From assembly GCF_025567045.1 (NCBI RefSeq), contig NZ_JAOQJK010000003.1, positions 248,001 through 312,000 on the forward strand: 64,000 nucleotides of DNA, read 5' to 3'. Origin of the DNA: Barnesiella propionica. Lineage in GTDB: Bacteria > Bacteroidota > Bacteroidia > Bacteroidales > Barnesiellaceae. Made by a program: the position numbers and the translations under genes. The first letter of the stretch is position 1. Each line of letters begins with the position of its first letter. Positions 45,188 to 54,612 of the stretch are shown here, one piece after another. The notes beneath the pieces were generated by a model. That model was not told the origin of the DNA. It saw only the letters and a list, made by a program, of their open reading frames with translations, and ran no database searches.

Positions 45188-47392
45188 TTATAATTTCATC
45201 CATTTCAACCTGAGACTGTTCAAAACTACCGAAACAGAACTGAATGCCATAGCCGCACTTGCCCACATAGGATTAAGGAGCAAGCCGTAAACCGGATATA
45301 ATACTCCGGCGGCTACAGGTATACCTATCACATTATAGATAAAAGCCCAAAACAGATTCTGGCGGATCAGCCTCACCGTTCTTTTCGACAATTTCCGGGC
45401 AAAAGCGACACGACGCAGATCAGAATTCATTATCGTTATCATAGCAACATCCATAGCTATATCCGTTCCTTTGCCCATAGCTATACTTACATCGGCACGG
45501 GCGAGCGCTTGTGAATCATTAATTCCGTCACCCACCATAGCAACAATCTTACCTGATTTTTGAAGCCTATTTACAAATGCTTCTTTTTCTCCGGGAAGAA
45601 CCTCGGCTTCGAAATGAGTTATTCCTAATTGTGCTGCAACAACCGAAGCATTTTTTTTACCATCCCCGGTCAGCATATAAACTTCCATTCCTTCATTCCG
45701 CAACATCGACACGGCATCAACGGAGCTTTCCTTCACAGGATCGGCTATTGCCAGCACCGCATATACGGTAGCCTCCCGGCCAAAGAAAACAACGCTGTAC
45801 CCTTCTTCCTGCCACCCTGAAATACGAGATGATTCTTCCGGACTCATCGTAACCCCTTCTTCTACGGCAAGAGTCTGGCTGCCTATCCACCAAATATTTT
45901 GATTAAATGTAAAACGGACACCTTTTCCTGTGATACTTTCAAAAGAATCCAGCTCCAAATTCTTCGCACCTTTATCTTTCATGAATAAAGCTATAGCGGA
46001 AGCAAGCGGATGTTCCGAGCGGGATTCCGCAGAGAACAGCAAAGAACGGTAAAGTTCCTGTTCTTCTCCCGGCCATAATATACGAACCACCCTGGGAGAT
46101 CCTTCGGTCAACGTTCCTGTCTTATCCAGCACCACAGCATCTACTTTACACATATTTTCCAAGGCGAAAGCATCTTTTATTAACACCTGATTCTCTGCCC
46201 CTCGGCCAATTCCCACCATAAGAGCTGTAGGTGTTGCCAGTCCTAAGGCACAAGGACAGGCTATCACCAGAACCGAAACCGAAGCCAACAAGGCATATGA
46301 GAAATAAGCGGTTCCTCCGAACGATAACCATACGACAAAAGTAAGCAGGGCAATAGCCATTACCGTAGGTACAAAATAGGCACTGATACGGTCCGCCATG
46401 CGTTGTACGGGAGCCTTGCTGCCCTGGGCTTCCTGTACCATACGAACAATCTGTGCAAGAACGGTAGAAGCACCCACCTCTTTAGCTACCAGTACAAATG
46501 TACCTTTCTGGTTTATAGTACCGGCCAGCACTTTATCTCCTGCAGCCTTATATATAGGCAATGGCTCCCCGCTTATCATACTTTCATCTACATACGATTC
46601 CCCCGAAGCTACTATCCCGTCCACAGGAATCTTTTCACCAGGATGAACACGAACTGAATCCCCTACGGTAAGCTCCGAGACCGATATCTCTTTTTCCGTT
46701 CCGTCTTCCTGCACAAGTGCTGCAGTCTTAGGCTGTAGCCCCATCAATCCTTTGATTGCAGACGACGTGTTGTTCTTCGCTCTTTCTTCCAGAAGTTTCC
46801 CCGTCAACACAAACGCGATAATCATAGCCGCCGCCTCATAATATACGTGAGGAACGATTCCCCTTTCCAGCCAGAATTGAGGATAAAACGTATTAAAAAG
46901 ACTGAATAAAAATGCAATAGATGTACTCATGGCAACCAGCGTATCCATATTGGCGACACCGCTTCTCATGGCTTTCCAGCCCGAAATGAAAAAAGAACGG
47001 CCGAATACGAACAAAACGGGAACCGTAAATAACAGCATAATCCAGTCAAGCTGCCTGTTGTGCATAAAGAACATAGAAATAATCATGACGGGTAAAGCAC
47101 ACGCCCATGCTCCGATAGTCTTATTCCGCATCGACAGGTAATGTTTTCTCCTGATATTCTCGACTGCATCGGCATCTCCGTCTTCGATCACCAGATCATA
47201 TCCCGATGATTGCACGGCTTCCCGTATTTGCCGGAGATTTATTTTTTGAGGATCATAAACGACGGTAAGAGTATTAGAAGCAAAATTCACCGAAGCCTCC
47301 GACACTCCCGTAAGATTCCTGACCGTATTTTCCACATTGGCCGCGCACATCACACAGCTCATGTCCAAAACGGGTATCACTTTCTTAATCAT
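45188..47392 (-). CDS. copA: Copper-translocating P-type ATPase
   Basis: 734 residues. One N-terminal HMA domain with C13 and C16 (MSCVMC), eight membrane helices, CPC in [17 protein letters not shown], phosphorylated D423 in DKTGTLTEG, and [15 protein letters not shown]. Helix 7 has YN (WAFIYNVIG) and helix 8 has MAFSS ([17 protein letters not shown]), the P1B-1 pattern for Cu(I) export. A small HMA protein follows. No CueR or CsoR regulator is seen in the window. Confidence 0.96.
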   Translation of the reverse strand: MIKKVIPVLDMSCVMCAANVENTVRNLTGVSEASVNFASNTLTVVYDPQKINLRQIREAVQSSGYDLVIEDGDADAVENIRRKHYLSMRNKTIGAWACALPVMIISMFFMHNRQLDWIMLLFTVPVLFVFGRSFFISGWKAMRSGVANMDTLVAMSTSIAFLFSLFNTFYPQFWLERGIVPHVYYEAAAMIIAFVLTGKLLEERAKNNTSSAIKGLMGLQPKTAALVQEDGTEKEISVSELTVGDSVRVHPGEKIPVDGIVASGESYVDESMISGEPLPIYKAAGDKVLAGTINQKGTFVLVAKEVGASTVLAQIVRMVQEAQGSKAPVQRMADRISAYFVPTVMAIALLTFVVWLSFGGTAYFSYALLASVSVLVIACPCALGLATPTALMVGIGRGAENQVLIKDAFALENMCKVDAVVLDKTGTLTEGSPRVVRILWPGEEQELYRSLLFSAESRSEHPLASAIALFMKDKGAKNLELDSFESITGKGVRFTFNQNIWWIGSQTLAVEEGVTMSPEESSRISGWQEEGYSVVFFGREATVYAVLAIADPVKESSVDAVSMLRNEGMEVYMLTGDGKKNASVVAAQLGITHFEAEVLPGEKEAFVNRLQKSGKIVAMVGDGINDSQALARADVSIAMGKGTDIAMDVAMITIMNSDLRRVAFARKLSKRTVRLIRQNLFWAFIYNVIGIPVAAGVLYPVYGLLLNPMWASAAMAFSSVSVVLNSLRLKWMKL

Positions 47393-47444
47393 AACCTAAA
47401 ACATTTATGTTATAACACCCGCAATCCTTTTTTGCTCAATAAGA

Positions 47445-47816
47445 TCAATCTTCGGGAACCTGTCCACCTTCCAGAGATTGTATCATAGTACACTTTCCAT
47501 TCAAGGTAGCATTAGGTTCAATAGACAGTTTGCGGGCCTGAATATCCCCTTCCAGATATGATGTGGACTTAAGTACCAGCATTTCGGAGACCAATACGTT
47601 ACCGGTTACATGCCCCATGATCTCGGCATTAACTGCAATGATATCTCCTACTACCCGTCCCTGTTCCCCGATAATCACTTTTCCTTCGCACTCCAGTCCT
47701 CCTTCTAAAGTTCCGTCAATACGTATATCCTTACGGGAAACAATTTTTCCCACGATAGTAGTTTCAGCCGTAAGTGCATTATGGGTAAGCCCCGTTGCCT
47801 GATTATCTTTTGCCAT
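47445..47816 (-). CDS. Bactofilin family cytoskeletal protein
   Basis: 123 residues from the ATG at 47816, which follows a good Shine-Dalgarno-like AGGAG; a longer frame would begin with a non-conserved stretch overlapping the promoter box. The bactofilin beta-helix repeats are visible: TIVGKIVSRKDIRIDGTLEGGLECEGKVIIGEQGRVVGDI. Bactofilins form filaments at the membrane. Function in this group is not known. Divergent from folB. Confidence 0.92.
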   Translation of the reverse strand: MAKDNQATGLTHNALTAETTIVGKIVSRKDIRIDGTLEGGLECEGKVIIGEQGRVVGDIIAVNAEIMGHVTGNVLVSEMLVLKSTSYLEGDIQARKLSIEPNATLNGKCTMIQSLEGGQVPED

Positions 47817-47845
47817 ATCCGTACTCCTCTTTAATAATTTAAGTA

Positions 47846-47853
47846 CAAAAATA
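47846..47853 (-). promoter_or_regulatory. Putative -7 box of the bactofilin gene
   Basis: TATTTTTG on the minus strand, about 30 bp before the ATG at 47816; no good -33. Confidence 0.45.
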
Positions 47854-47937
47854 AAAGAATCGTTCCAATAAACGGCTTCAACAAACAAAAAAGTTCATAA
47901 TTTATACAATCGAATTATCCGAAGTTTTTTGGAGTTT

Positions 47938-47970
47938 TTTGTTCCTATTCCAAAATGATATCTATTTTTG
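47938..47970 (+). promoter_or_regulatory. Promoter of folB
   Basis: TTTG (47938-47941), 21 bp, TATTTTTG (47963-47970). Its final TTG could be misread as a start codon for folB; the ATG is 24 bp further. Confidence 0.7.
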
Positions 47971-47994
47971 TATGCACATCTAAACCTAACAGAA

Positions 47995-48348
47995 ATGAAA
48001 ACAGCCATACAATTAGGCAATATGCGCTTTTATGCGTTTCATGGAGTAAACGAACAGGAAAACCGCGTAGGAAATAATTACACCGTACAGCTTACTGTAA
48101 AAGCGTCCCTGAAACAAGCGATGCTGACCGATGATATTTCCGATACACTCAATTATGCCGAACTGTACGAAACAGTTCGCAAAGAAATGGAAATACCGTC
48201 CAGATTACTGGAACACGTAGCCGGCCGTATTATCTTGTCCATACAAAACAGATTCCCCGAAATAAAAGGGGGGAAACTTACAGTCACAAAAGAAAAACCA
48301 CCTATCAGCGGAGATGTAGAATCAGCCTCGGTCGTTATCAAATGGTAA
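47995..48348 (+). CDS. folB: Dihydroneopterin aldolase
   Basis: 117 residues from the ATG at 47995 (MKTAIQLGNMRFYAFHGVNEQE), the normal length of FolB. A TTG nine codons earlier belongs to the promoter. The FYAFHGV(N/L)EQE block carries the active site, and Lys in VTKEKPP is the catalytic lysine position. It splits dihydroneopterin to hydroxymethyl-dihydropterin in folate synthesis. Confidence 0.95.
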   Translation: MKTAIQLGNMRFYAFHGVNEQENRVGNNYTVQLTVKASLKQAMLTDDISDTLNYAELYETVRKEMEIPSRLLEHVAGRIILSIQNRFPEIKGGKLTVTKEKPPISGDVESASVVIKW

Positions 48349-48406
48349 ATTCAGGTACTACCGGTTCTCCCAAACCGCAATATGCAATTTACAACAATAC
48401 CGATAT

Positions 48407-48440
48407 AACAACCGCCCGCAAATAATTGCGGGCGGTTGTT
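48407..48440. terminator. Bidirectional terminator between folB and rpiB
   Basis: AACAACCGCCCGCAA / TTGCGGGCGGTTGTT, a perfect 15-bp G/C-rich stem with a four-base loop. It lies between converging genes. Confidence 0.9.
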
Positions 48441-48454
48441 ATGATACGGCGTTT

Positions 48455-48907
48455 TTATTTTGCCGGAATCTTATCTATCCGCCTTTGATGACGCCCTCCT
48501 TCGAAACCGGTATTCAAAAATACGTTTACTATCTTTTCAGCCTCTTCGTCGCTGATAAAACGTCCAGGCATAACCAGTACATTCGCATCGTTATGCTGAC
48601 GCGCCAGACGCCCCAGCTCCTCGGTCCAGCAAAGTGCCGCACGTATACCCTGATGTTTGTTCAACGTCATATTGATACCGTTACCACTGCCGCATATAGC
48701 AATACCCGGATAGCACTCTCCTGCCTCGACCGCTACAGCCAGAGGATGTGCATAATCGGCATAGTCACAACTCTCGGCCGACCAGCAACCAAAATCTTTA
48801 TAAGAAATACCTTGCTTATCCAGCAACTGTATCACAAACTGCTTCATATCATAACCGGCGTGATCGCTGGCGAGCCCGACCGAAATATTTGTTTTCAGAA
48901 TACTCAT
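48455..48907 (-). CDS. rpiB: Ribose 5-phosphate isomerase B
   Basis: 150 residues. LASDHAGYDMKQFV at the N-terminus, the CGSGNGINMTLNKHQGIRAALC block with the catalytic base region, and the C-terminal GFEGGRHQRR. It interconverts ribose 5-phosphate and ribulose 5-phosphate. A full promoter overlaps the end of the upstream ABC gene. Confidence 0.96.
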   Translation of the reverse strand: MSILKTNISVGLASDHAGYDMKQFVIQLLDKQGISYKDFGCWSAESCDYADYAHPLAVAVEAGECYPGIAICGSGNGINMTLNKHQGIRAALCWTEELGRLARQHNDANVLVMPGRFISDEEAEKIVNVFLNTGFEGGRHQRRIDKIPAK

Positions 48908-48936
48908 GATACTTATTTTGAAAGTTTATTATTATA

Positions 48937-48967
48937 CAAAAATAACACATATATCCCGTATATCAAA
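48937..48967 (-). promoter_or_regulatory. Promoter of rpiB
   Basis: On the minus strand TTTG (48967-48964), 19 bp, TATTTTTG (48944-48937). The -33 overlaps the stop codon region of the ABC gene, so rpiB has its own promoter. Confidence 0.75.
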
Positions 48968-50402
48968 TGTTTTTCTCCAGTTTATAATATCGGGTAACAC
49001 AGCCGGGAAGTTCTTCCGGATAATGGGTTACATATACCAACGTCTTTCCCGGACGTCGGCAAAATTCATCGATAACACAGGAAACATGCTTTTTTAAAAC
49101 AACATCCAGTCCATGCAAAGGTTCATCCAAAATGATCAGGTCCGGATCTTTTACGAAAACACGAGCCAGTAAGACCAAACGTTGTTCCCCACCCGAAAGG
49201 GAAAGAAAGGAACGCTCCCCGAGGTTGTCTATACCAAAAACAGCCATCCATTTCCATGCTGTCTCCTCCTGACTTTTTGTACAAGCACGAAACACTCCAA
49301 CAGAATCAAAAAAGCCGGAAGAGACAACACGTATAGCCGGAATATCTTCCCTATAAAATAAATGCATCTCCGGAGAAATATATCCTATACGTTTTTTTAT
49401 CTCCCAAATACTCTCTCCCGTTCCTCTTCTGCGGTCGAAAAGATATAATATGTTAGCATAAGATTGTGGATTATCAGCATAGACAAGACTTAGTAATGTG
49501 GATTTTCCACAACCGTTAGGCCCAAGAAGGGCCCATTTCTCACCATTTCCAACAGACCAATCCAGCTCTTTCAGAATAATACGGTTTTTATATTTAACCG
49601 TACAATGTTCCATACGAAAAGTAATTTTATGTGTAGATGCAGAACGAACCGGCACAGGTAAAACAGGAAATCTCATTCCCGGACGGATGAATAATTTAGC
49701 TAATAGAACTTTATCTGCCTGAAATTTTTCCCGGGAAACAACAGGAAAATAATCACCGTTACTCACAGGTAATACATGAGTTATCACAGAAGGAATATCA
49801 GAAGGGTCGGATAATATGAGAACAAGTTGCAAAAGCCCCTGTTTCCCTATTTCCTCAAGCATATCGCTGAACATCCTGCGGGAAACTTCATCGAGCCCGA
49901 TAAAAGGATTATCGATAATCAATATACGTGGATTTTCAGCCAGAATTCTTAATAGCAAAAATTTCCTCAGCTCCCCGCTAGACAGGTAAACTATCTTTTT
50001 TTGCAGCATTTCTTCTATGCCAAAAAGTCCGTACAACCGTCGAAACAAAACGCCTTGCATCTTTTCCCCTAAAATGTCCTTTACGATAGGAACATCCTCA
50101 TTTTCTCCGGAATGCCAACGTTGTTGGTAATAGGTATTCCGGCTATCTGTCATTGTATATATATCCTTAAAAGATATGGACTTTACCGTATCGCACAAAC
50201 GTAAATCCCCGCTGACTTGTACAAATCCGTGTTTCAAAGCGGTTTTCCCACTCAATATATCGGTCAGTAAAGTTTTTCCACTCCCGGTCGCTCCTACCAC
50301 AGCCCACTGTTCACCTCTGTTTATCCGCCAATTCAAAGGTCTTTTCAACCCCAATTCCGGCAAACGTGATACAGCATCTTGAACGGTAATTATTCTATCC
50401 AT
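48963..50402 (-). CDS. Double-NBD ABC ATPase, ModF-like
   Basis: 479 residues from the ATG at 50402; a TTG 21 codons earlier would enclose the promoter box. Two ABC ATPase units without membrane parts. Unit 1: Walker A GATGSGKT (37-44), signature LSSGE, and Walker B ILIID with Asn165 in place of the catalytic Glu. Unit 2: GPNGCGKS, LSGGE and LIILDEP, all canonical. The plan resembles E. coli ModF (PhrA), of unknown detailed function. Unit 1 may bind but not hydrolyse ATP. No molybdate genes lie near. Confidence 0.87.
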   Translation of the reverse strand: MDRIITVQDAVSRLPELGLKRPLNWRINRGEQWAVVGATGSGKTLLTDILSGKTALKHGFVQVSGDLRLCDTVKSISFKDIYTMTDSRNTYYQQRWHSGENEDVPIVKDILGEKMQGVLFRRLYGLFGIEEMLQKKIVYLSSGELRKFLLLRILAENPRILIIDNPFIGLDEVSRRMFSDMLEEIGKQGLLQLVLILSDPSDIPSVITHVLPVSNGDYFPVVSREKFQADKVLLAKLFIRPGMRFPVLPVPVRSASTHKITFRMEHCTVKYKNRIILKELDWSVGNGEKWALLGPNGCGKSTLLSLVYADNPQSYANILYLFDRRRGTGESIWEIKKRIGYISPEMHLFYREDIPAIRVVSSGFFDSVGVFRACTKSQEETAWKWMAVFGIDNLGERSFLSLSGGEQRLVLLARVFVKDPDLIILDEPLHGLDVVLKKHVSCVIDEFCRRPGKTLVYVTHYPEELPGCVTRYYKLEKNI

Positions 50403-50422
50403 ATTTTTTCTTGCTATACTGG

Positions 50423-50430
50423 CAAAGATA
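50423..50430 (-). promoter_or_regulatory. Putative -7 box of the ABC ATPase gene
   Basis: TATCTTTG on the minus strand, 20 bp before the ATG at 50402. It lies inside a longer TTG-started reading of the gene, so it argues for the ATG. Confidence 0.5.
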
Positions 50431-50762
50431 TAATTATTTACGAGGAAGACCCAGAATATTTCCAATCGGATACCAGATATTAATTTGCCTTTATATAAAA
50501 AACGATATGTAAAACAAATATGGAATCGGGCATAACGAACTAATAAGCACTCATTTTGTTAATATAATATACTATCTACACAAAACAATTCAAAAAAGTT
50601 TATATCAACTTCATTAAATATAGCTAAAATGAAATTTATTATAATCACATAACATATTAATTATAAATATTTTACAAAACAAAACATGTGTAAAATCATC
50701 ATATTTTTACATATATTAAGGTCTTACCCGACATGAGTATCTACAACACGCATAAATTGTCA

Positions 50763-50770
50763 TATATTTG
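50763..50770 (+). promoter_or_regulatory. Putative -7 box of the BamA-family/EptA-like operon
   Basis: TATATTTG, 59 bp before the ATG at 50830. The 400-bp gap from 50431 is about three quarters A/T, and nothing else was recognised in it: no reading frame and no hairpin. Confidence 0.45.
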
Positions 50771-50829
50771 TCTCGCGAATGTTACATAACCATTGAGACA
50801 ATAGGCTTGCATTACGTTAAACTAATTAT

Positions 50830-52041
50830 ATGATCAAATTCAACGACAAGATATATAGGATATTTATACTCATTATATTCCTTACGATAAGTATAATAAA
50901 TGTTTCTGGAAATAATATGCCGGAAAAACAGCGGGCCGATACAATTCCTGTGATTACTCAGGACACGCTCCGCGCAGATTCGGTAAAAAAAATGAATGTA
51001 TTCCAGAAAGTCATCAATTATTTCGCAAAAGCCAATGATCCGGACCCGAAGAAAAAATTCGATTTTAGTGTAATCGGAGGGCCTCATTACTCGAGCGATA
51101 CCAAATTAGGATTAGGATTGGTCGCATCTGGATTGTACCGAACCAACCGGACGGACTCCGTCACTCCTATATCGGACGTGTCTCTATACGGAGACATTAC
51201 GACTACGGGATTTTATCTGATAGGAATAAGAGGCAATAACCTGTTCCCTAAAGACCGGTTCAGACTACTCTATAACTTTTACTTTTTTTCTTTTCCGGGA
51301 CTATTCTGGGGTATCGGTTACGATGACGGAGCCAACAAAGATAATAAGGGCAGTTTTAAAAGAATACAAAATCAGCTAAAAGTAGATTTCCTGACACGAA
51401 TAGCACCCAGATTTTACGGAGGAATCTCGGCTAGTTTTGACTACGCTGAAGGAAAAGATTTTGAAAAACCGGAACTCCTCCGTGGAGAAGACAAACACAC
51501 TATTAATGTCGGGGCCGGAATTACAATGGCTTACGATACGCGCGATTTTATTCCTAACCCCCAAAAAGGCATGTACCTAAAACTGGAACAACGATTCTAT
51601 CCGGGATTTATGGGAAACAAATACAAATTTAACCGTACCGATCTTATTGCCGATTTCTACAAAAAAGTATGGAAGGGAGGAATACTGGCATTCGATTTTC
51701 ATGGCCAGCTCAATTACGGAAACGTCCCCTGGACAATGATGGCCATGATGGGAGGTTCGTACCGTATGCGCGGGTATTACGACGGACAATACCGAGATAA
51801 GTGTATGCTGGAAACCCAGCTGGAATTACGGCAGCATGTATGGAGAAGAAACAGTCTTGTCGTATGGGTAGGAGCCGGGAATGTCTTTCCCCGGTTCAGC
51901 AAATGGGATTGGTCCCATACGCTGCCCAACTACGGAATAGGCTACAGGTGGGAATTTAAAAAACGGGTAAACGTACGTCTCGATTACGGCTTCGGAAAAG
52001 GTCAGTCGAGCTTTATTTTCAATATAAATGAGGCATTTTAA
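50830..52041 (+). CDS. BamA/TamA family outer membrane protein
   Basis: 403 residues with a signal segment (about 10-27). The C-terminal part is a beta barrel of the Omp85/bacterial surface antigen family, with FDFSVIGGPHYSSDTKLGLGLVASGLYR, an RMRGYYDGQYRDK motif (the RGF-like substrate/lid strand) and an NYGIGYRWEF ending. No POTRA repeats are seen, so it is a short version. A 14-bp overlap with the next gene implies translational coupling with the phosphoethanolamine transferase-like protein. Export of a protein or lipid is the likely role, but the cargo is unknown. Confidence 0.88.
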   Translation: MIKFNDKIYRIFILIIFLTISIINVSGNNMPEKQRADTIPVITQDTLRADSVKKMNVFQKVINYFAKANDPDPKKKFDFSVIGGPHYSSDTKLGLGLVASGLYRTNRTDSVTPISDVSLYGDITTTGFYLIGIRGNNLFPKDRFRLLYNFYFFSFPGLFWGIGYDDGANKDNKGSFKRIQNQLKVDFLTRIAPRFYGGISASFDYAEGKDFEKPELLRGEDKHTINVGAGITMAYDTRDFIPNPQKGMYLKLEQRFYPGFMGNKYKFNRTDLIADFYKKVWKGGILAFDFHGQLNYGNVPWTMMAMMGGSYRMRGYYDGQYRDKCMLETQLELRQHVWRRNSLVVWVGAGNVFPRFSKWDWSHTLPNYGIGYRWEFKKRVNVRLDYGFGKGQSSFIFNINEAF

Positions 52042-53725
52042 AGATATATTTCATTCGGTTTTTACACAACCTGTCATTTTCATCATTTTTGTCCTGGTTA
52101 TGGTGACACCCAACATATTCCTGAGTGTTACCGAACCGCTGTCTCCTGCTTTCACAGTCGCATATCTGTTACTTCCGCTTTCGGTATACATGATATTATT
52201 GTTAACCTGCAAAAAACCGGGAATACCTTTCTGGATATTATTTCCCGTACATTTCATCGGAGCATTCCAGCTGGTATTATTATATCTTTTCGGGAACTCT
52301 ATCATCGCATCGGACATGTTCATTAACGTATTTACAACCAATAGTAACGAAGCGTCCGAATTACTCGATAACCTGATTCCTGCAATTATCGGTGTTATAT
52401 TATTATATGTACCGGCATTACTGCTGGCTGTTTATTCTATCCGGGAAAAAGACAAACTCGGCAAACGATTCAGGCAAAGAGCCTTCATCATCTCTCTGAT
52501 TGTCATGAGCATAGGAACTATATTTTACGGCCGGGCTCATAAACAATCTCCCGCAGAAAATACGATTTGCCATATATATCCGGTAAATGCAGTAAACAAT
52601 ATGAGATTCGCCGTACGCAGCTGGGAAAAAAGTAAAAAATATCCCGTAACATCCCAAAACTTTACTTTTCACGCTGCTTCCCGTCATCCGGCCGATATGC
52701 CGGAAATATATGTGTTAGTTATCGGGGAAACCTCAAGAGCCGAAAACTGGGGATTATACGGATATAGCAGAAATACTACGCCACTGCTGGAAAAAACGCC
52801 CGGCGTATTGCATTTCGATGATGTCATAACACAAGTGAATGCGACACATAAGAGTGTCCCGTTAATGATGTGTGCGGCCTCGGCCGAAAATTTCGATCTC
52901 ATCTATTCACAAAAAAGCCTGATCACAGCATTCAACGAGGCCGGATATCAAACGGCTTTCTTATCTAACCAACTATATAACGGTTCGTTCACCGATTTCT
53001 TCGCAGATGAAGCTCATCTGAACCGGAATCTTAAAGGAGAACGCCCCAATGAGAATACTCGCGATAAAGAACTATTGCCGGTAGTGGACTCTTTACTGGC
53101 CGGTTCACATTCCAAGCAGTTAATAGTATTACACACTTACGGTTCTCATTTCAATTACTGTGAAAGATATGGAAATTCCAGCCGTATCTATATGCCGGAC
53201 CATGTAACAGGAATTAAAATGAAAAATAAGACCCAAATGGTCAATTCTTACGATAACTCCATACGCGCAACCGATAAATTCCTGACACGGTTGATTATGC
53301 GGCTGCAGAAAACGGGAAAACCGGCGGCTCTTATTTATCTGTCGGACCATGGAGAAGACTTACTGGACGACAAACATCAAAAGTTTCTGCACGCGTCTCC
53401 TATTCCCTCCTATTACCAACTCCATATACCCTTTATCATGTGGACATCTAAACAATATAAAGAGACGTTTCCCGAAAAAGTAAAAGCTGCCTGTAGCCGG
53501 CATCACACCCCATTCAATTCCAGAGTCGTATTTCATACATTGCTGGATATGGCCGGAATAGACACTCCTTATAAAAACGATTCGCTTTCCTTGGTAAACA
53601 GCAAATTCGTTACTCGCGAACGTCTATATCTGGGTGAACACAACCTTCCCGTAAAGTTAAGCAAATTAGGATTGAATAAAGAAGACATCGAACAATTCCA
53701 AAAGCATAAATTAGCTTTATATTAA
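52028..53725 (+). CDS. Phosphoethanolamine transferase-like membrane protein (EptA type)
   Basis: 565 residues. Five membrane helices (about 15-165) are followed by a periplasmic sulfatase-fold domain. The nucleophile is T235 in IGETSRAENWGLYGY, with metal ligands expected in YLSDHGEDL. This is the EptA (PmrC) layout, which puts phosphoethanolamine on lipid A phosphate and can give resistance to cationic peptides. It starts 14 bp inside the BamA-family gene. It could modify lipid A, an oligosaccharide, or another surface component. Confidence 0.9.
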   Translation: MRHFKDIFHSVFTQPVIFIIFVLVMVTPNIFLSVTEPLSPAFTVAYLLLPLSVYMILLLTCKKPGIPFWILFPVHFIGAFQLVLLYLFGNSIIASDMFINVFTTNSNEASELLDNLIPAIIGVILLYVPALLLAVYSIREKDKLGKRFRQRAFIISLIVMSIGTIFYGRAHKQSPAENTICHIYPVNAVNNMRFAVRSWEKSKKYPVTSQNFTFHAASRHPADMPEIYVLVIGETSRAENWGLYGYSRNTTPLLEKTPGVLHFDDVITQVNATHKSVPLMMCAASAENFDLIYSQKSLITAFNEAGYQTAFLSNQLYNGSFTDFFADEAHLNRNLKGERPNENTRDKELLPVVDSLLAGSHSKQLIVLHTYGSHFNYCERYGNSSRIYMPDHVTGIKMKNKTQMVNSYDNSIRATDKFLTRLIMRLQKTGKPAALIYLSDHGEDLLDDKHQKFLHASPIPSYYQLHIPFIMWTSKQYKETFPEKVKAACSRHHTPFNSRVVFHTLLDMAGIDTPYKNDSLSLVNSKFVTRERLYLGEHNLPVKLSKLGLNKEDIEQFQKHKLALY

Positions 53726-53789
53726 GAAAAAGAATGTTATTCATTCACACTATTTTTAAAGAGGCCCGACTATACTTAGGAAAAAAGTA

Positions 53790-53797
53790 TATCTTTG
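53790..53797 (+). promoter_or_regulatory. Putative -7 box of the glycosyltransferase-pyrC operon
   Basis: TATCTTTG, 31 bp before the ATG at 53829, no clear -33. Confidence 0.45.
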
Positions 53798-53828
53798 TAT
53801 CAGGAAACAAATAATTATATACAGTTTC

Positions 53829-54584
53829 ATGGTAGAAAAAGGCTCAGACAGCATTGTAATCATTCCCACATACAACGAAAAAGAAAATGTGGAAAATATA
53901 ATACGTGCGGTTTTCGGGCTTCCGAAAACGTTTGACATCCTCATCATCGACGACAATTCTCCCGACGGAACAGCCGATATCGTAAAAAAACTGCAAAATG
54001 AATTTCCTGGCAATTTGTTCCTCGTGGAACGAAAAGGGAAACAAGGACTGGGGACAGCATACATAGCGGGATTCAAATGGTCTGTCGAAAACAAATATGA
54101 CTATATCTTTGAAATGGATGCCGATTTCTCCCATAATCCCAAAGATTTATTAAAGCTCTGGATTGCCTGTGCAGAGCAAGGAGCAGATGTTGCCGTGGGT
54201 TCGAGATATATAAGCGGAGTAAATGTGGTAAACTGGCCTATGGGAAGAGTTATCATGTCTTATTTTGCCTCAAAATACGTACGTTTTATAACCGGTTTGA
54301 AAATAGCCGACACTACCGCCGGATTTGTTTGTTACCATCGTCCTGTCCTGGAAACCATAGAAATCGACAAGATCAGGTTCAAAGGATACGCATTTCAGAT
54401 AGAAATGAAATTTACCGCATATAAATGCGGATTCAAGATAACAGAAGTTCCTATCATATTCATTAACCGGGTACTGGGAGAAAGCAAAATGAATTCCAGT
54501 ATTTTCGGAGAAGCCATTTTTGGCGTTATAAAATTGAAAATAGGAAGCTGGTTTAAAAAATACCCCCGAAAAAAAGCAGATTAA
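53829..54584 (+). CDS. Polyprenol monophosphomannose synthase-like GT2 (DPM1 type)
   Basis: 251 residues. The GT2 signature: [23 protein letters not shown], and the DXD-type MDADFSHNP near 98. The close similarity to dolichol-phosphate mannose synthase is clear in YIAGFKWS and GSRYI. No membrane anchor helices are present at the C-terminus. It transfers a sugar, probably mannose, from a nucleotide to a lipid carrier. It precedes pyrC by 28 bp. Confidence 0.92.
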   Translation: MVEKGSDSIVIIPTYNEKENVENIIRAVFGLPKTFDILIIDDNSPDGTADIVKKLQNEFPGNLFLVERKGKQGLGTAYIAGFKWSVENKYDYIFEMDADFSHNPKDLLKLWIACAEQGADVAVGSRYISGVNVVNWPMGRVIMSYFASKYVRFITGLKIADTTAGFVCYHRPVLETIEIDKIRFKGYAFQIEMKFTAYKCGFKITEVPIIFINRVLGESKMNSSIFGEAIFGVIKLKIGSWFKKYPRKKAD

Positions 54585-54612
54585 TATTCCGTCTTTACAA
54601 ATTATTTTCCTC

